Shown: positions 22,983-35,521, numbered from the stretch's first letter. The stretch: 64,000 bases of DNA from Mastigamoeba balamuthi (GCA_902651635.1 CACRSC010000015.1:218985-282984), one strand, 5' to 3'. Notes: generated by a model not told the origin, from the letters alone. Translations and numbers: made by a program.

Positions 22983-23560
22983 GCGCGGTCTTCCTCGTGT
23001 TAATGCAGAAGGCATGGAATAAGCACAAACTGTGGTCTTCTTCGCACCACCGACGTACGAGCACAGGCGAAGCAGGGCTGTCTGTCTGTTCGCACCGCAC
23101 CGCACGAGCAACCGAACGATCTTCAGGCGCCCCTTCGAAACTTGAACAGTACTCGCCGAGGGTCCGACGGAGTGTGCTCGGTGTTGTGTGCAGCGCTCGG
23201 GGGCGCTCGGCCTCTGAACTCATCTCCGGAGAGGTGTGGGAGTGTCGGTTGTATTCCCAGCAGGCGCCCGGTTTTCCACCAGACTTTGTGACCCGTAAGG
23301 TGGCTGTGGAGGCAGGAAGGAGATATGCTGGGCAGCCAGTTGCGTGCTCCAGCAGCCAGAGTCGCGCTGTTCGTGACGTGGCTTGACAGCAAAGTTTGTT
23401 CGCCGAGGTTTCGAACCTTGTTCCTCGATTCTTCTCACTTTCTGGTCACATTTCACTGCAGACACTCATCGTCGCACTCGTCGCTCACCACCCGCAGCCG
23501 GATTGCTATCCTCGGTCGATTCAGACACATTGAGACAAGCACTCACGCGCTCGTGTGGCA
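22983..23560. other. Intergenic, no gene seen
   Basis: This stretch of 578 bases lies between two plus-strand genes. Short frames on either strand have no recognisable domain. It presumably carries the 3' end of the helicase transcript and the promoter of the receptor gene, but no clear motif was picked out. Confidence 0.4.
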
Positions 23561-26500
23561 ATGCGTTTGTCTCTCGTTGCTGGGTTGGTCGTCACCGCGT
23601 CGCTGCTGGCCTCGTACTGCGTGTCCGCTGGCGTGGGCCCTGCGACGTGCAGTGGCGTGCCCGACATCGTCGTTGGTCTCTCCGTTGGCCCCTCTCAGCA
23701 GGAGCAGAGCGCTGCCGCGGGCCTCGCTGTGGCGCTGCGGGCTGCCTCTGCCCACACGGGGCTGCCCTTGCGGCTCGTCGCGTACAACCACACAGCCCAG
23801 GTCAGCTTTCTTATCCCAACGCAGACAGTTTTCTCTCTCGCCGTTCGCGACGAGGCACTGCCCGACCCTTGGCTCACAGATCCCCCTCTTGTGTACCTCT
23901 CGCGGCGGGCTTCCAGGAGGGGCTGGCGACCGACATTGAGAAGCTCTTGCGCGATGACTGCGCGGCTCTCGTTGTAGGGAGCCCCAGCAATTCCTCGTTC
24001 GAGGCCGAATTCCTGAACCTCCTTGAGAGGTACAGCGCACCGCTCGTGGCACCCCTGTCCAGCACAGACGCGTCGGGCGAAACCAGGAGCATGGCCGCCT
24101 CGAGCCACCGTCAGGGTTCGAATTTGCAGAACGAAGAACTTCTATCGGGATAACTGGACCCTCTGCGACGCAGGCGACTATCGGGGCCGACTGGTGGTGA
24201 ACACCCAGGGATCAGCGGCCGGCGAGATCAACGACATTCTTGGGCACCTGAGTGGTGACTCGCTCTCATCGGTGTCCCTTATCGCCGAGAACACTGCACG
24301 TGGCCACTGGTCCTACGAGTACATCAACGGCACCCTCGCCAGAGGGCTACTGTCCCATTATTTCTTCAGGCACACCCCCGAGTAGGAGCCACCCCCGCCT
24401 CGCCTGGAAAGCTCACTCGAAATCTCTCTGTTCCTGAAGGGCGGCAACGAAGGAGGACCTGGATGAGGCAGAGGAGGCGGTGTTCCTGTCCGGGGGACGA
24501 TCACCAGTGGCACTGATAGTTGACACACCACCAGGAACTACTGCCCGCGTTCTCTCCAGGCTGGCGCTCAGCAATCACGAAGGAGTGGTTGTGTACCTTT
24601 CCTCGTGGGCATCGCCAGTGGATCGCGCCTTCATCGAGGGCAGCACTCGGGGACTCCTGGATACCAAGAACATCAGTCTGTTGTTCTCCTGGCCGATGCC
24701 ATTCTCGGCGATTCCTTCGGACAGACTGGCTCGCTCCGACGTTCTGATTCGCAAATTCATCCAGAATGAGCCTCGTCAGTATCAGTCACGCTCAGCACTG
24801 GAGGGCTACCTCATGGGATGGCACATTTCCGATATCGTTAGGCTGGCAGCTTCACGTCGCGGAATCCCTCTGGCTCGAGGAGACATCCTCCGCGCGGCTG
24901 ATGTGGGCCAAATCCCGCACAGAGGCCTTGTGATTGGCACCGTTATGTCACCCGGTCTCAGAGAAGACGTGGTAGCCCAGGCGGGAATGATGGGAGCTCT
25001 CCTGAAGTACTACAACAGCACTTTGATCGCCGTTGAGATCGAGTCTGTCACTGGCTGTCTGGAGAGCGCACTCAGTCGTTTCAACGAGAGCGGGGTGTCC
25101 ACAATTGCGAGCCCGACACTCGCCTCCAGCACAGCAGAAGATCGACTTGGTGGATTTGCCATCATCTCGCCAATGCCCGGATTTCGGAGTCTCCGTCGCC
25201 CATTCAATAGGCACGTCGCAGAAAACTCAGTAGTTCACTGCTAAAAGACACCTTTAGAAGAGTGATTAATCTGTTCCCATCGGCTTACGATGAGATGGAG
25301 GCAGCAGTGAATTTCTTTCTGTCCAGGAAAGCGGTGAAGTTCGCCGTGCTTCAGAATGACGACAGCGCGTACACCCAGGAGTGCCTGGCTCACTGCAGTG
25401 AGATCATCCATCAGCGTGTTCGTACTCCCCACCCCGCACAGTACCTGACTGACGCCTCCTAATGCAGAAACTGACGTCCGCAGTTGTGCCTGGTGTGGTG
25501 AATGCAACCGACTTCGTTCGCAGAGCCGGCCACAGTTACGATGGATTCGTTATCCTGGGAGGTGTCTATGATCCATGCGATCAGGAGGCAGTGCTGGTCA
25601 ACTCACAGGTGGTGCTGCCAGCAGTCTCCAAGCAAAATGGGCGGAACATGCCCTTCAGGATCAGTGTGTCTCCGCCACTGTCCTACTTCCCCTCGCAGTC
25701 CGCATTGCGTACCGATTACGAGACATGGGTGCCCTCGAACCGTACGGACGAGGTGTCGTTCAGGAGCTTCCTTGTGGGCACATTCCTGACCCAAGTGATC
25801 GACGAGGCAATCCGAGAACACCCAGACATGCCACTGACATCGGATGACATTGTTGACGCCGTGTACCGCAAACAAGTGTTCTACTTGGCCGACATCAGAG
25901 TTGGGCCATACGTCGCCAATGGTAGCGCGCGGGACCGATGCAACCAGGGCCTCGACACTGTCTATGTCCTTCAGGGACAGACAATTGTCGATATGTACAG
26001 TGTCGGCGACTGCGGTAGGCTCTATCTCCCCGATGGTGATGTCTCCAGTGCCAGGCCGGCTTCTACGAACGCCGTGGCTCTGAAATTAGGCCTAGGTCTT
26101 GGATTTGGATTGGCAGGAATTCTGTTCGCTCTAATCCTTGCACTTTTCCTGTGGAAATGGGTACGAGACACCACCGAGCCTCTCCAGCATACACTCAACC
26201 TTAACCTCTGCGACAGCGAGCTGTTGAGTTCCTCAGAATCCGCAGAGGTGAACTCAGGCTTGGTCAGTGCGTCGGCCAGGGAAGGTGCGGGTCGCTGTGC
26301 ACCGCGGACTGGCATGGGACGGCTGTTGCTGTTAGGGTCATCAGCAAGCGGGCGACGCCCCAGGAGGACCAGAAGGCCATCAAGGAGGAGGTGCTGCTGC
26401 TGCACAAGCACCATCACCCCAACCTGCTCATGCTCATGGGCTACTGCGAGACTCGTTCAGACATCTTCGTGGTAACAGAGTACATGGAGGGCACCCTCGC

Positions 26501-27502
26501 CGAGTTCCTCAGCAGAGGGAAACCCCTTGTGATTGTCTATTCCCTCATAGCCAAGGCCTTTGTTCGTCTGTTCGTGCCCTCGCGACCATCTAACATGTAC
26601 CACAGGACGTCCTCAAGGGAATCGCCTACCTGCATTCATGCGAGCCTCCAATTGTGCATGGGAGCATCAACACCAACAACTTGCTGGTACGCATAGATAT
26701 ATCAGTCCTCTCTGAGACAAGATTGGCAGATTGATCCGAACGGTAATGTGAAGATATCGGACTTTTGGTTCAGCAGAAAAGCAGAATTGGTCCTGTTGCC
26801 GAATAGCGCCACAACACCGAAGAGGAGGGCGTGGTTGCCACCAGAGGTGATTGCTGGGACACCGCTGACCCCAGCTACCGATGTGTACCTGTTTGGGGTT
26901 GTCCTTAGGGAGATCATCGTTCCTCCCGATGTCGCAATGGCAATCTCGGCAGCCTCAACTACCTCCGAGAGCCTGTCGTTCCGATACATCACAGCTGCTC
27001 CTACCACGGCACCAGGGCCTGGGCTGTTGGGGATCAGCGTGGACTGCAGTCTCCCGGATGTCCAGAAGGCGCACCTTGGGGTCCCCGAGGTCCCTCCCAA
27101 CGCCACTCCGGAGGTCGCAGACCTACTGGAGCAGTGCTGGCAGACGCAGCCCGAGAGGCGTCCGACAATCTTCGACATTCTCAACAGATGGCCCGCCATG
27201 TTTGCTGTATGTTATTTCTCACCAACCCGGAACGTATCTCACTGCCAGTGACCCAGTCATTGGGACGATTCGAGGTGCCCCAGGAGCTCGATTCCGGGCA
27301 TCCTGCTGTATTAGGCGCATCGAATGCCACCGAGAGCACCAAGGATGGCGCGAATGGTGCTGGCGAGTTGAATGACGCAATAGTCGAGTCGATGGCCTCG
27401 TTCATGCCGGTTATCGCCGTCTCAAACTCCCTCCAGCTGCCAGATGCAGCTGGAGGCCTATCCACCATGACGCAGGACGTCTCACACAAGGGGCCAGACT
27501 GA
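23561..27502 (+). CDS. Receptor-like transmembrane protein with pseudokinase domain
   Basis: Ten exons (23561-23800, 23917-24071, 24115-24381, 24440-25194, 25263-25417, 25468-26160, 26217-26528, 26606-26686, 26730-27206, 27257-27502) give 1,126 residues. A signal peptide (residues 1 to about 25) leads a long ectodomain that by pattern looks like a periplasmic-binding-protein or receptor ligand-binding fold; I am unsure of the exact family. One membrane span (GLGFGLAGILFALILALFLW) ends near residue 753. The cytoplasmic part is a TKL-like kinase: the glycine loop GQGRCGS is kept, but beta-3 Lys is Arg (VAVRVI), HRD is HGS (IVHGSINTNN), and DFG is DFW. Three catalytic sites are therefore lost at once, while the fold and the C-lobe (CWQTQPERRPTIFDIL) remain. 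It probably signals by scaffolding. Some exon borders, notably introns 4 and 5, have alternatives. Confidence 0.85.
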
Positions 27503-27738
27503 TAGTAGGCATTCCATAAATGATGTAAATTCATGTTTACTGCCAGTTGATTTCCTCTCGAAATGGGTCGTGTTTCTTTGGGTATTTCCGTCTCAGGTCT
27601 CGCAGGGCTGTAAACCGGTAAACTGGGAATGACGGGATCGCCGTCCACAGGTCGTGACACTCGAGGCGACCCAACCCGAGGAGGGTCTCCCTCTCTGGTT
27701 TGTCTGAATGCAATCTTGGTGGCGAATCGGTTGTGGGA

Positions 27739-29819
27739 TTAGCTTTCGACTGTTCCGGCTCGCAGGGACAGTAGCCACTGCAGAAGTTGTGTGTCACGCA
27801 ACTCTGGCTTTGCGGGAGTGAAGCCGGGGCTCTTGGAGAGCGCCACCAAGCGCGAGAGACCGGGTTGGGACCTCGCGCCTTTGTCTTCGAACTGCACCCT
27901 GCGAACGGCGCCGGCGGTCACAAGGCCTGCAGCAGCGCTGCGTAGCAAAGCAAAGTGCGGGTGCTCCTCGACGATCGCCGCAGGGTCTACCAGGAGCAGC
28001 TCCAGCGCGTTGGGATTCTCCTCGGCGACGAGCTGGCACAGCCGGCCCGCTTCGTATATCATCGTCTCTCCCTCAATCTTCGGTGGCGGGCAGCGGTCGC
28101 GCGCCCTCATGCCGACGACGTCGTGAAGCGGCGCCGCCACTATGGCGATGGACGTGATGTTGCCGTCGTTCGGTGAGACGATGAAGCCCTCTGGCCGGCG
28201 GCACTTGAACAGCGCTCGGTCCTGTGGCAGGTGAATGTCCAGCGACTCCGCGTCAGCGAACTGCTCCATCCTGCGCGAGACAACCCAGTCGTTGAGCCCG
28301 GCAGCCACTGTCGGCGGCAGGGCGTCGGGGAGTGCGCTGTCTCTGTTCTTGAGCCGCAGGAACTCGGACTCGACGAGCGCGGCAACCTCGCCGACCGGCC
28401 GGGACCCGAGCCGCATGTCCATCAGCTTGGCGTAGTCGTCCGACCCCGGGTCGAACCTCGGGGAGAACTCCCGCCCGGCACACGAGTCCAGGACCCTCGA
28501 GCAGAGGCACAGATGGCGCCCGAGGATATAGCAGAGCTTCCTCGCCCGGGCGGCGTCGGCCTCGGTCCCCTTGGCCAGCAGGGAGCGGAGCCTCCGCAGG
28601 CCCTTCTGCCCGTCGACCTCGCTCAGGTACTTCCTGACGACGGCCCGCGTCAGCAGCTCGCGCCGGAGCTCTCTGAGGCTCTGCCACGCCGGCCCCTCGG
28701 CCACCACGGCGTGCGAGCCGCGCTCGTGGAAGAGCATCTCGACGCAGCGGCTGTCCCCGCTCGCCAGCAGCTCGCAGAACGCCGAGACGTCGATGACAGT
28801 GAAGTCGGGCTGGAGGGGCGGGCCCTGTCAGCGAGCCCGACAGGCAGCGCACGGGGCGTAGGCGACTGCGAGCGTGCCTTGACAGAGTCCTCGTTCTTGA
28901 TTGTGAGCTTTGGCGGGCGCAGCGGGTTGAGCACGGCGCTGGGGGGCAGCGCCACGACGGCCATCAGGTCCACATCGCTTCCCTCGACCTCCAGCCCGTA
29001 CGCCCTGCTGCCGACCTGCTGCCGCGTCAGCGCGACGAGCGGTTCTGCCGGTTCCGGAGGGGCGCGCGCCGCACGTGGCAGGCAAAGACGAGCGTCCCGA
29101 GAGCCGACACGCGGGCGAGGAACCCCGCCCACAGCGCATCCGTGGCGGTGGTGTCGGAGCGGAAGAAGCTCTCCTCGGCCAGGCGGTCCCGCTCGCGCGC
29201 CCGGAGCTCCTCCTCGAGCCGCTCACGCTCGGCGGCCTCGTCGATCGCCCGGCAGATCCGCTCCCCGGCCTCGGCGGCCATCTCCTCGCAGTTGCGGGCC
29301 CTCGCGGCCTCGCCCAGCGGCCCGGCGCCCGTGTCGTAGGGCACACCGTCGAGCCAGCGCTCGGCCCTGCCCCCCCGGGGGTGAGCGTCAGCGGGGGCTG
29401 CGGGAGCGGCGCAGGCGGTGGGCGAAGACCTCGACTTCCACTCGATGGCGAAGGGCCGCAGCCACAGGGGCGGGTGGCCGGCGGGCGCGTGCTGGGGGTC
29501 GGGGTCCACGGGCTCCCGCAGGGTGGCGTAGCCCTGCCAGCGTCTCGTGCCGTTGAGACCAGCGACGAGGACCACCTCGGCCCCCTGCTGCTCCGGGGGT
29601 TGGCCAGGCCGGTGAGATTTCGATATCAAGTGATTTCTCGGGGATATTTTGCGCGCGCGCTGAGAATCTTCTCACGGAAAGCGCTGCGTTGAGAGCGACG
29701 TGAGGATGGGCGCCACTCTTGCGCAGCGCGCAGGACCACGTGGATGACTCGTAAGAGCGGCGCAGCGCCGCCTCAGATGCGCTCTTGGCGGCGAAGAAAC
29801 GCCGCTCTGTCTGCGCCAT
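27739..29819 (-). CDS. YTH domain fused to an RlaP-like nucleotidyltransferase
   Basis: Exons 29819-29676, 29587-29430, 29366-29075, 29018-28884 and 28809-27739 give 599 residues. Residues about 5-140 read as a YTH domain, the reader of N6-methyladenosine in RNA: RRFFAAKSASE, then STWSC with the first cage Trp, NAALS.., VLVAGLNGTRRWQGYATL, and PLWLRPFAIEWKSR with a second Trp in the position of the family's cage residue. A charged helical linker follows. From about residue 199 there is a nucleotidyltransferase signature, GSRAYGLEVEGSDVDL, with the G-S pair and the D-x-D metal ligands, then a helical C-terminal region of the RlaP type (PF10127, described in bacterial RNA repair). The two domains are joined only through introns with matching phase, so cDNA is needed to prove one transcript. 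The YTH call is by recall of YTHDC1 and YTHDF sequences. Confidence 0.85.
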
Positions 29820-30030
29820 AACGGGGGGGAAGTTTGTCGATTTTGTGATTTGGGTGTTGTTCCAAAAAATCAGCTGGATCGGCTCTATGATGGAAGTGAG
29901 TGCATGAAGGATGAAAAAAGGAACGGATTGCATCGTTCTGTATCTCTAGCAACAAGGCGTGATGTGGCAGTGTGGGCAAGATGTTTGGTGGTTTCAGCGG
30001 TATTGCCAGCAATGGCGCCCCGCCAGTTTC
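29820..30030. other. Short region between two minus-strand genes
   Basis: Promoter side of the YTH/nucleotidyltransferase gene and 3' end of the neighbour. Contains ATTTTTTGGAAC and CAAATCACAAAATCG-type A/T-rich stretches on the minus strand. Nothing else was seen. Confidence 0.35.
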
Positions 30031-30562
30031 CTAAAGGGAGGTTTGGATGTCTGTGGTCGAAAGCGATCGCGGGCGCTTATCGCCTGCAGACTCCGCGGGC
30101 TGCCTCTTCGGCAGCTTCATCGACGACCACCTGTTGAAGAGCCGTCCGCAGTTGGCTTAAATGCGGTGGCAGAAACGGGGCAACACGCACATGGCGCCAG
30201 GCGTTTGCATTTGCTCGGCTTCCGGCGCCTTGGGCATCTTGCACACCAGCACGCCCGACTGCAGCGAGTCTCAGCACGCGCCGGCACACCACGGGAAGGG
30301 GAATTGAGGCACGCACCGAGCGCAGGCTCTGCGCGAGACTGACTGGCATGTGCAGCTTGAGGTCAATTTGGCGCTCGCTCGGTCCGTCTGACTGGTCCGC
30401 AGCCAAGTCCGCAGACGACTGCGAGCGCGGTCGTCCGGGCTCGACGCCGCGCGGCGTGAAGTTCAGCAGGTTGGGCACGGGCGACGGCGAGCGGGACCGC
30501 GCCGAGGGCTGCGGGGCGCTCGACGCGTGCCTCGACAGGCGCGGCTGCGCGATCACACTCAT
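30031..30562 (-). CDS. Small hypothetical protein, probably disordered
   Basis: Three exons (30562-30317, 30258-30191, 30130-30031) joined by GTGCGT..CAG introns of 58 and 60 bases give 137 residues. The first exon is rich in Ser, Arg and Pro with SP and RS repeats (SARSRSPSPVP), suggesting phosphorylation. The remainder has MPKAPEAEQMQTPGAM and a basic C-terminus. No domain was recognised. The splice model is supported by phase agreement at both introns and by GC-rich third positions, not by homology. Confidence 0.55.
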
Positions 30563-30751
30563 GCGTGCAGAGTTGCTTAATTACCGCAATCGGCAGCCTT
30601 GACGAAATAAATGGCAGTGCAGGCATCCACACTCCAAAAATAGGGCTTCCTTTTCATCTTCACGAAGGGGTGCATTGAATTTCTGTTTATGATTCTTTCT
30701 GTTCGGCGATAACACGATGCACGACAGGCAGCAACCCGCGAGCGACCCTCG

Positions 30752-33096
30752 CTAGTCGGAATCGGAGGAGAGGAGCTCCTCCTGCTCCTCTGGCTCCTTC
30801 TCCACCTTCTTGGCGTGCTTCGTGTTCTTGCGGCGCCTCGGCACGGGCTCCTCGTCGTCGACCATCCTCGTATCCTCCTCCTCGTCCTCGTCCTCCTCCT
30901 CGTCGCTGAGGTCGTCGAGGATGTCCTCGTCCTCCTCGCTGAGCTCCTCCTGCGGCTCGGGCTCCTCCGGGATGTCCTCTGGCTTGACGACGTGTATGTT
31001 GACGCTCACCGCCGCGTCGCGGCCGTAGTACGAGTCGCTCATGACGTTCAGGCGCAGCTGGTACCGCCCGGTCGCCTTGGGGGTCGGGAAGCGTATCTGC
31101 GCGCCCTGCGCGGGCATGTCCGGCGCGACGGGGACGCTGCCGCGCGTGACGCCCCACAGGATGCCCTTGTTCGGCTGCCCGAGGATGAACCACCACCCCT
31201 CGTGCCTGATGTACGGGTAGAACGGCGCGTGCACCGTCCTCGTCGTCACCGCCCTGGGCAGCTCCTCGCTGTGCTCGGCTGCTGCGGCGTTGTCCTCCTC
31301 CTGCCCCGGCTGGCTCCTGACGACGCCGCCCTCGAGCGGCGTGTTGGTGGCCTTGGGGCGGCCGCGGCGGCCAGACGGGCCCCTGCGCGCCTGCACGGCC
31401 GGGACCAGCGTCACGCGCACGCGCAGCGTCGCGAGCGAGTTGATCGGCAAGACGTTCTTGGGGCCCCTCTCGTCGTCGCCCACGTGGGCCTCGGCCTCGA
31501 TCTTGAGCTTCCACCCGAACACGTGGCGCACAAACGACGTCACGTCCTCTGCCTGCTGGCCCGCAAGGCCCAGCTCCGCCAGCAGCGCACCCCTGCGCGC
31601 CTCGTCCTTGAAGGCGAGCGCGAGCTCGTGCGGCGTGTCGATGTTGTGGTTCTTGCAGATGTTGCTGCGCAGCACGTCAAAGTGCGGCACCTGCAGCAGC
31701 GGGCGGTCCTCGCGGGCGCCCTGGATGAGCAGCTGCCCGTACTTGAGGATCTGCACGGCCGACACGTACATGCCGCGGATCTGCGCGGCCGACGCCATGG
31801 CGCCGACGAGCTCCGGGGACGCGGCGAGGAACGCGTTCAGCGTCCTGCGGTGCTCGGGCGACATGTCGTCGTGCAGCCCTGCCATGTGCGCCCTCATGAG
31901 CGTGCTGTGCGGGGCGCCGGTCAGTGAGACGCCTCCTGCTCCAAGAGGGTGGGAAGGGGTTGCGCACATGGCCTTGATGCCGTACGGCGGGATGCCCTTG
32001 CGCAGGATCCTGGAGGGAGCGGGAAGCTTCGAGAGGAGCCTCGGGATGTCCTTGTCGTCGCCAGGGCGGACCTTGACGATGTCGTGGCACTCATCTGGCA
32101 CGCACCCGGAGGTGAGGGGGGAGGCCAGCAGGCGAGCCCGGCCACAGGGAGAAGCGCGTCCGCACCACTCATGCAGAGGAGGTCGATGAAGAGTTGGCTG
32201 GTGACCTTGGGCGGCATCCCCTGCACGTAGATCTGCATTGTCCTGCGCTTGACGTTGAACTGCGTCTTCTTTCCCCACCTGCCAGCAACACAGCCCGTGA
32301 GATCGCGCGCTGCGCCTGCTCCGTGCCTGTGCGAGGGGCGACGCACCTGAAGAGGACAAACAGCAGCGAGCCCGGCACGAGGACGATGAACCCGAGGAAG
32401 TACATCAGGAGCACCACCTTGGAGCTGCGCGTACCGAGTGAGCAACCCAATCCGCACAGCTCGGCCGGGGGGGAAGGAGGAGGAGGAGGGGAGGAGCTCT
32501 TACTTCTTTGCGTCGAGCAGCCACGTCGGGAGGGCGATGCCGACCTTGACGGGGACGGGCCCGTCGGGGTTGCCGTACATCTCCCAGTTGCGTCGGACGA
32601 GCTCGTCGGTGAGCGACTCGTAGGCCTTGGTGATCCTGATGAACTTGTCCGTCGCCCTGGGGTCGTCCCTGTTCTTGTCGGGGTGCGCCTTGAGGCTCAG
32701 CCTCCTGTACGCCTGCTTGATCTCGTCCACCGTCGCGCCCTCGGGCACGCCGAGGATGTCGTAGGGGTTGAACCCCGCGCTCTCGTCCTCGGCGGCGCTG
32801 GGCCGCGCCTCGAAGATCCCGCCGCGGTAGAGGACGTACAGCGCGGCGACCCACAGCGCGACCACGGCGACGTTCTTCAGCAGGCGCCACGCGGCAGAGC
32901 CCTGCGAGAGCGAGAGCGTGGTGCTCTTGCGCTGGCAGGGCCCGCACGAGCAGCGGAACGCCGACGCGGCCTCGGAGCGGGCGCGCGAGGCCGAGCGCAG
33001 GCGCAGGATCGTGAAGATCGTGGCCAGCAGCGCGAGGACGCCGCCGAGGAAGTACGGCGCGGTGCTGTCGTCGAAGTTGTCGTTGGGCTTCGGCAT
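30752..33096 (-). CDS. SEC63: Translocon protein Sec63
   Basis: Exons 33096-32504, 32424-32347, 32278-32169, 32094-31968 and 31904-30752 give 686 residues. Two membrane spans come first (FLGGVLALLATIFTILRL and VAVVALWVAALYVLYRGG), then a J domain in the ER lumen with the HPDKN motif that recruits the luminal Hsp70, then a third span (LMYFLGFIVLVPGSLLFVLF). The cytosolic Sec63/Brl domain has the typical WWFILGQPN and DSYYGRD blocks, and an acidic tail follows. Sec63 works with Sec61 in post-translational import into the ER. The tail is rich in Glu/Asp and ends near ELLSSDSD. Upstream (33137-33176) lie three ATAT motifs, one embedded in CCCGCGAAATATCG. Confidence 0.95.
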
Positions 33097-33396
33097 CGTG
33101 CGCTGCTCGGGGTGGGTTTGAACCCTGATGACGAGGCCCGCGAAATATCGGTGGAGAGATATTGACTCTCAGAGAATATCCGATGGGCGATCTGGTCTGC
33201 TCTGGTGTTGGAATTCCCGGGGTGATTTCGAACTGACAAACTTCATTGTTTTCTGTTCCAATAGCGGAACAACTCGTTTGAAGGAAAGGAGACAGTTCTC
33301 GTGACTACAGTGAAGTGTGTGGGATGGGCGAAACAGAGGGGAGGTGGGGGGAGAGGTAGCGAGCGAGTACAAAGCGGGAGCAGGGGGCGGGGGCCT
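33097..33396. promoter_or_regulatory. Region between RhoGAP 3' end and Sec63 promoter
   Basis: Minus-strand motifs GATATTCTC, CAATATCTC and CGATATTTCGCGG occur within about 90 bases of the Sec63 start; the last resembles an E2F-type TTTCGCGG site. No further gene was recognised. Confidence 0.4.
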
Positions 33397-35521
33397 CTAG
33401 AAGACCGTGGCAGCCTCCTTGACCGCGTGCTGCGTCATCACTGGGAGCATCGTCCTGATCTCCTGCGTTGCGTGGCTGTGAGGTATGGCTGCGGGAGCAC
33501 TTGGCGACTGTACCATGTAACGGCAGTACTCCGCGGCCATGATCTCCTTGTCAGCGCCTCTCCTGCGCAGCAGCGTGCGGAGCTGCGCCTTCTCCTTGTT
33601 GAGCCTGTCGATCTCGTCGAGCTTCTCCCTTGTGGTCAGCCTGGCGCGGTCGTTAGGATTACCTCTGCGGACTCTGTCCCACCGCCCCCCATCGGATCGG
33701 GAGCTTACTTGGCGAAGGACTCGGGGACGCTCTGCCTCAGCTGGTCGAGGAGCTTCTGCACTTCGATCTTGTGGTACCTGATCTTCTTGTAGTGCCCCTT
33801 GAACTTCATCTTCTCCGCGTGGTCGGGCTGCGAGGTGTGTGCAGTGTTTGAGTGTGAGTTACAACGCGTGAGTGGCAACGCGAATCATGCGGACCTCTCT
33901 GCCGTTCTTGGCGGTGAACTCGCGGGACCAGCTGGTCAGGCCCTTCTTCAGCGCCTCGTAGCGGCACCAGTGCCTCTTGAGGCGCACGCCGATGGGGTCG
34001 TCCTCGTCGATGTACTCCTCGAGCTCGAGCTCGGGCTCCTCCTCCGGGTCCTGCGGGGCCTCGGCGATCGACTGCTCTGCGATGGTCACCTCCAGCACGG
34101 ACGGCGCCTCCATGATCGACTGGGGCTCCATGATCGAGGTCTCGTGCCCCAGCTGCGACTCGGTTGCAGCCGCCGAGCAGCAGGCGTCCTGCTTGGACTC
34201 GACGTACGACCCCGTCGACCCCGTCTTGCGCCTCTTGGGTGACGGAATATCCTGTGCGAGTGCGCGACGGGGCGTGCTTAGCATCGCCACAACCTGGCGC
34301 TTGGCAAGGACCTCTGCGACTCCCGGCTTCGTCGACGCGGCGGCTGCAGCTGCATTCTGCTGAGGCGCGTTGATGGGCGTGAACGGGGCGGGCTTGGCAG
34401 TCCTGGGCGGCGGCAGCAGCGAGCGCGACGACATGGCGAAGACGCCGTCAAAGTGCATGATGAGCGTGCTGACCACCGTCGCCACGTGCACGTTGTCCGT
34501 GAACGCCTTGTTGACGTCCTCCGGCGGCGGAGACAGCAGCGTGGGCGCGAACACGATCGACAAATTCTGTTTGCGAAGGCGCGCATCCAACACAAGCGCA
34601 AACCCGTTTGGTCAGCGGATTTTTGTGCAATTTCAAAAAAAAAACAGAAGCGCGCGGGAAGAAATTTGAGAGAGACCTGCTCGGTCATCATGTTGATCTC
34701 GGAGAACTCGGCGATCTTGCGGATGTGGCGCACGAGCACCTGCAGCAGGTTCCTTATGGGGGGGAGGGGAGGGCCGCGAGCCGCGTGAGTCCGAGCAGGC
34801 CAACTAAAAATGGACGGTGGGGGATGGGGCTGGGCGGTTGAATACTTGTTCGTCGTCGGTATCGAGCGCACGAGCAGCCTCATCGATGTCACGCGGTCCT
34901 GCTCGTCGTCGATCTCTGCGGGGGCCATAAACGCGTGAGACCCGCGAGAACGGCGCCAGACGCGAATCGGGCGCGGACCTCCGCAGTTGACGAACGCCGT
35001 GTACAGGGTGCGCGTGAGCAGGGGCTCGGGGAGCTCCCTCAGGTACTGCTTGAGCAGCCCGCAGATGACCGAGGGCTCCGACTTGACCAGCTCCGCGCGG
35101 CTGTCGGAGCTCCCCTCTGCGCGGATCTCTGTGAGGCCTGTGGACAGCGCAGCTCTGGCGCCACAAATAACAGCGCACCGTCGTAATACTTGCGCAGGCG
35201 CTGGATGTGGACGGCGGAGCCCGACACGCGGTACAGGCCCTCGACCAGGAGGTCTGCCAGAGGCGGCCGTGAACGCCCGGGGGCGCGGTGCGAGGGGAGG
35301 AGGGCGTGGGCCTTACGGTTCTTCTCGAGCACCTCGATCACGTCCGTGACGATGGTTGGGACCGCCTTCCCGCGCTCCGAGGGCCTCTTCAGGGCCTGCG
35401 CGCGGGGAACGCGGTCAGGCGGGCCTGGGGAAGGGGGTGTACGCACATCCTCGAGGGTGGAGCCGAAGAGGGGGATCACTGGGTGCGGGGCGGGCTTCTT
35501 GGAGCCGAAGAACTTCTTCAT
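33397..35521 (-). CDS. RhoGAP domain protein
   Basis: Nine exons (35521-35447, 35395-35317, 35253-35179, 35116-34979, 34915-34846, 34752-34677, 34566-33880, 33827-33709, 33640-33397) give 520 residues. The GAP domain covers about residues 15-215: FGSTLED, the arginine-finger motif GLYRVSG, KQYLRELPEPLL, IPTTNKNLLQVLVRH and NLSIVFAPTLL follow the order known from the family. Such proteins switch off Rho/Rac/Cdc42 GTPases. The second half is low-complexity with a QSIMEAPS-type acidic stretch, then a predicted coiled coil (LTTREKLDEIDRLNKEKAQL) near the C-terminus. No PH, BAR or SH3 domain was seen. Exons 1-6 are very short (70-138 bases), and every splice junction restores the domain sequence. 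Confidence 0.93.
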
